Assembly (NCBI GenBank): GCA_022579005.1
Contig: MU402015.1
Span: 1-10,877 of the forward strand
Direction: 5' to 3'
DNA from: Poronia punctata
Lineage: Eukaryota; Ascomycota; Sordariomycetes; Xylariales; Xylariaceae
Length of the DNA: 10,877 nucleotides
Part shown: positions 10,140 to 10,877 of the stretch, piece after piece
How the letters are laid out: every line of letters starts with the position of its first letter
Position numbering within the stretch: the stretch's first letter is position 1
Notes under the pieces: model-generated
Databases searched by the model: none
The model's input: the letters and a program-made list of their open reading frames with translations, nothing else
Told to the model about the DNA's origin: nothing
Translations under genes and position numbers: made by a program

Positions 10140-10877
10140 TTTTTATTACTAGTGTTATTTTAAAACGCTATAATAATAAACGCAAATAAAAAAGGTTTAA
10201 AAATTACGCATATTAACACTTTATATATAATAGTACTTTATAAAAATAAGTAACTTAGCGTTTTACTTTTAAGCAATATATTAATTTTCTAAAAAAGTGC
10301 AAGTTAATTATTTAAAAAATCTACTTAGCTTTTAGCTATAAAAAAATTAACTTAATAATTTAACAAATTTTATAACTTTATTACTAGCTTAACTTTGCTA
10401 AAAATGTTTACTTAGTAACTAAGTTTTATTTTAACTATTAAAAGTTATAAAGCAGCCTGCTTAAAAAATAGTACTAGTATAACGTTTTTATTAGCTTTTT
10501 ATACTTATAAGTTATTAATATTTAAATTATGCTATTTTATAAAGATTTCTTTGCTTTAATTAAAGTATAATATAAACAAATAGCTTTTTTTAAAGCTAAA
10601 GCTTTTTAGCAAGTAAACTTTAAGTTAATATTTAAGTTTTTTTATAAATGTATAGCATATTGCTATAGTAGCGCGCTATATATTAAGTATAATAATAAAA
10701 GTAAATTTAAAAAAAAAGTTATTATAGCAGCTAAGCACTTTAAGTATTATATAGCTTATAAGCTAGCTTACTACTTTTAAGTATAAAGCTTTATTAAAAG
10801 TAAGCACTGCTTAATTAAAATAATGCTTATAAAAGTAACTAATAAAACTAAAAAAAACTAGCTAAATTACTTAAGCT
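10140..10877 (+). other. Integrase relic, zinc domain and DDE core (within pol), cut by window edge
   Basis: LAFSYKKIN (10325-10351) corresponds to the LGHKG-like part of the HHCC domain, with His to Tyr at 10337-10339. YKLAYYF-stop-V-stop-SFIKSKH (10757-10807) corresponds to the AYHPQ..G.(I/V)ER.H block. All three catalytic residues are changed: the first Asp to Asn in VINI (10511-10522, codon 10517), the second Asp to Asn in KYNNKSKF (10685-10708, codon 10691, from a DNGSEF-type motif), and Glu to Lys at 10796-10798. The C-terminal part lies beyond the window. Confidence 0.85.

Larger units (their letters stand above)
1..10877. repeat. AT-rich, RIP-like hypermutated transposon block
   Basis: The whole window is strongly AT-rich and lacks any intact gene. 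In the first 600 bases I count one TC, no GA, no CC and no GG, against about 24 GC. Surviving C lies mostly in GCT, ACT and AAC, surviving G in AGC, AGT and GTT, and TA is abundant. This strand-symmetric loss of C and G in certain contexts, together with retrotransposon pol remains full of TAA/TAG but free of frame breaks, fits repeat-induced point mutation in a filamentous ascomycete. Three short islands (about 1636-2000, 3425-3550, 3811-3840) are less affected. The RIP assignment is inference; the composition and the broken frames are seen directly. The alternatives of organelle DNA or a naturally AT-rich genome are less likely because the reading frames are systematically broken. Confidence 0.8.
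7373..10877 (+). pseudogene. pol: Ty3/gypsy retrotransposon pol, hypermutated, 3' truncated by window
   Basis: In life this polyprotein copied the element's RNA into DNA and inserted it. One frame (starts congruent to 2 mod 3) runs to the window edge and contains, in order, an upstream linker (about 7373-8280), a poorly conserved stretch, reverse transcriptase, RNase H and integrase, the order that defines Ty3/gypsy rather than copia. From 8281 to the end I count about 70 in-frame stops in about 865 codons without any frame break, so decay was by transitions, not indels. Asp and Glu are nearly absent because GA became AA. The RT, RNase H and integrase wording matches a gypsy type I know from filamentous ascomycetes (LNAVTI, the YVLEHL-like segment, VAQLN). 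It cannot be functional. The 3' end and 3' LTR lie outside the window. Confidence 0.88.

Noticed and set aside
1..10877. Organelle (mitochondrial or apicoplast) or naturally AT-rich genome
   Set aside because: No tRNA, rRNA or respiratory genes are visible, the retrotransposon pol is broken by stops throughout, and the C/G loss is context specific.
1..10877. An intact novel gene system
   Set aside because: Every longer frame examined is interrupted by many TAA/TAG codons. Short open stretches are expected by chance or are remnants of longer broken frames.
1..10877. CRISPR array or tandem satellite
   Set aside because: The recurring AAGCTTT, TTAGCTA and AAAACTA words come from the restricted base composition and are not spaced as regular repeats.

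Overview
The window is extremely AT-rich DNA (roughly one fifth G+C by eye) with no intact gene. The loss of C and G is patterned rather than random: almost every remaining C follows a purine (GC, AC), while TC/GA, CC/GG and most CA/TG are missing. This is the look of repeat-induced point mutation (RIP) or a similar cytosine-deamination defence. It points to an AT-rich, transposon-filled block in the nuclear genome of a filamentous ascomycete (Pezizomycotina). The host assignment is inferred from the mutation pattern and the type of retroelement.

The clearest content is the pol gene of a Ty3/gypsy-type LTR retrotransposon on the + strand. A single frame (codon starts congruent to 2 mod 3) can be followed from about 7373 to the window end. 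It shows, in order, a region upstream of reverse transcriptase (RT), RT (about 8560-9420), RNase H (about 9480-9900) and integrase (about 10140 to the edge). The frame carries about 70 stop codons after 8280 but no frame break there. The catalytic acidic residues are gone: RT Asp to Asn (three), RNase H Asp to Asn, integrase Asp/Asp/Glu to Asn/Asn/Lys. The element runs off the right edge, so its 3' end and 3' LTR are outside the window.

Left of pol on the + strand are less certain coding relics: 6303-7370 (another frame), 5103-5720, about 4450-5160, and an A-rich coiled-coil-like stretch at 3841-4440. They may be gag and upstream pol of the same element, but no diagnostic gag or protease motif was recognised. 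At 3425-3550 and 3811-3840 are two small, much less mutated islands with TATA runs, inverted repeats and CpGs, which are candidates for part of the 5' LTR or promoter.

The left end (about 1-1430) holds a long unidentified reading frame on the minus strand, also riddled with stops, so it belongs to a different element or an inverted copy. A second less mutated island (about 1636-2000) sits between the two opposed units. About 2110-3420 shows nothing identifiable. No tRNA, rRNA, CRISPR array or functional CDS was seen. I found no new functional system. The noteworthy points are the unusual mutation context, the near-total erasure of acidic residues from the encoded proteins, and the islands that escaped.
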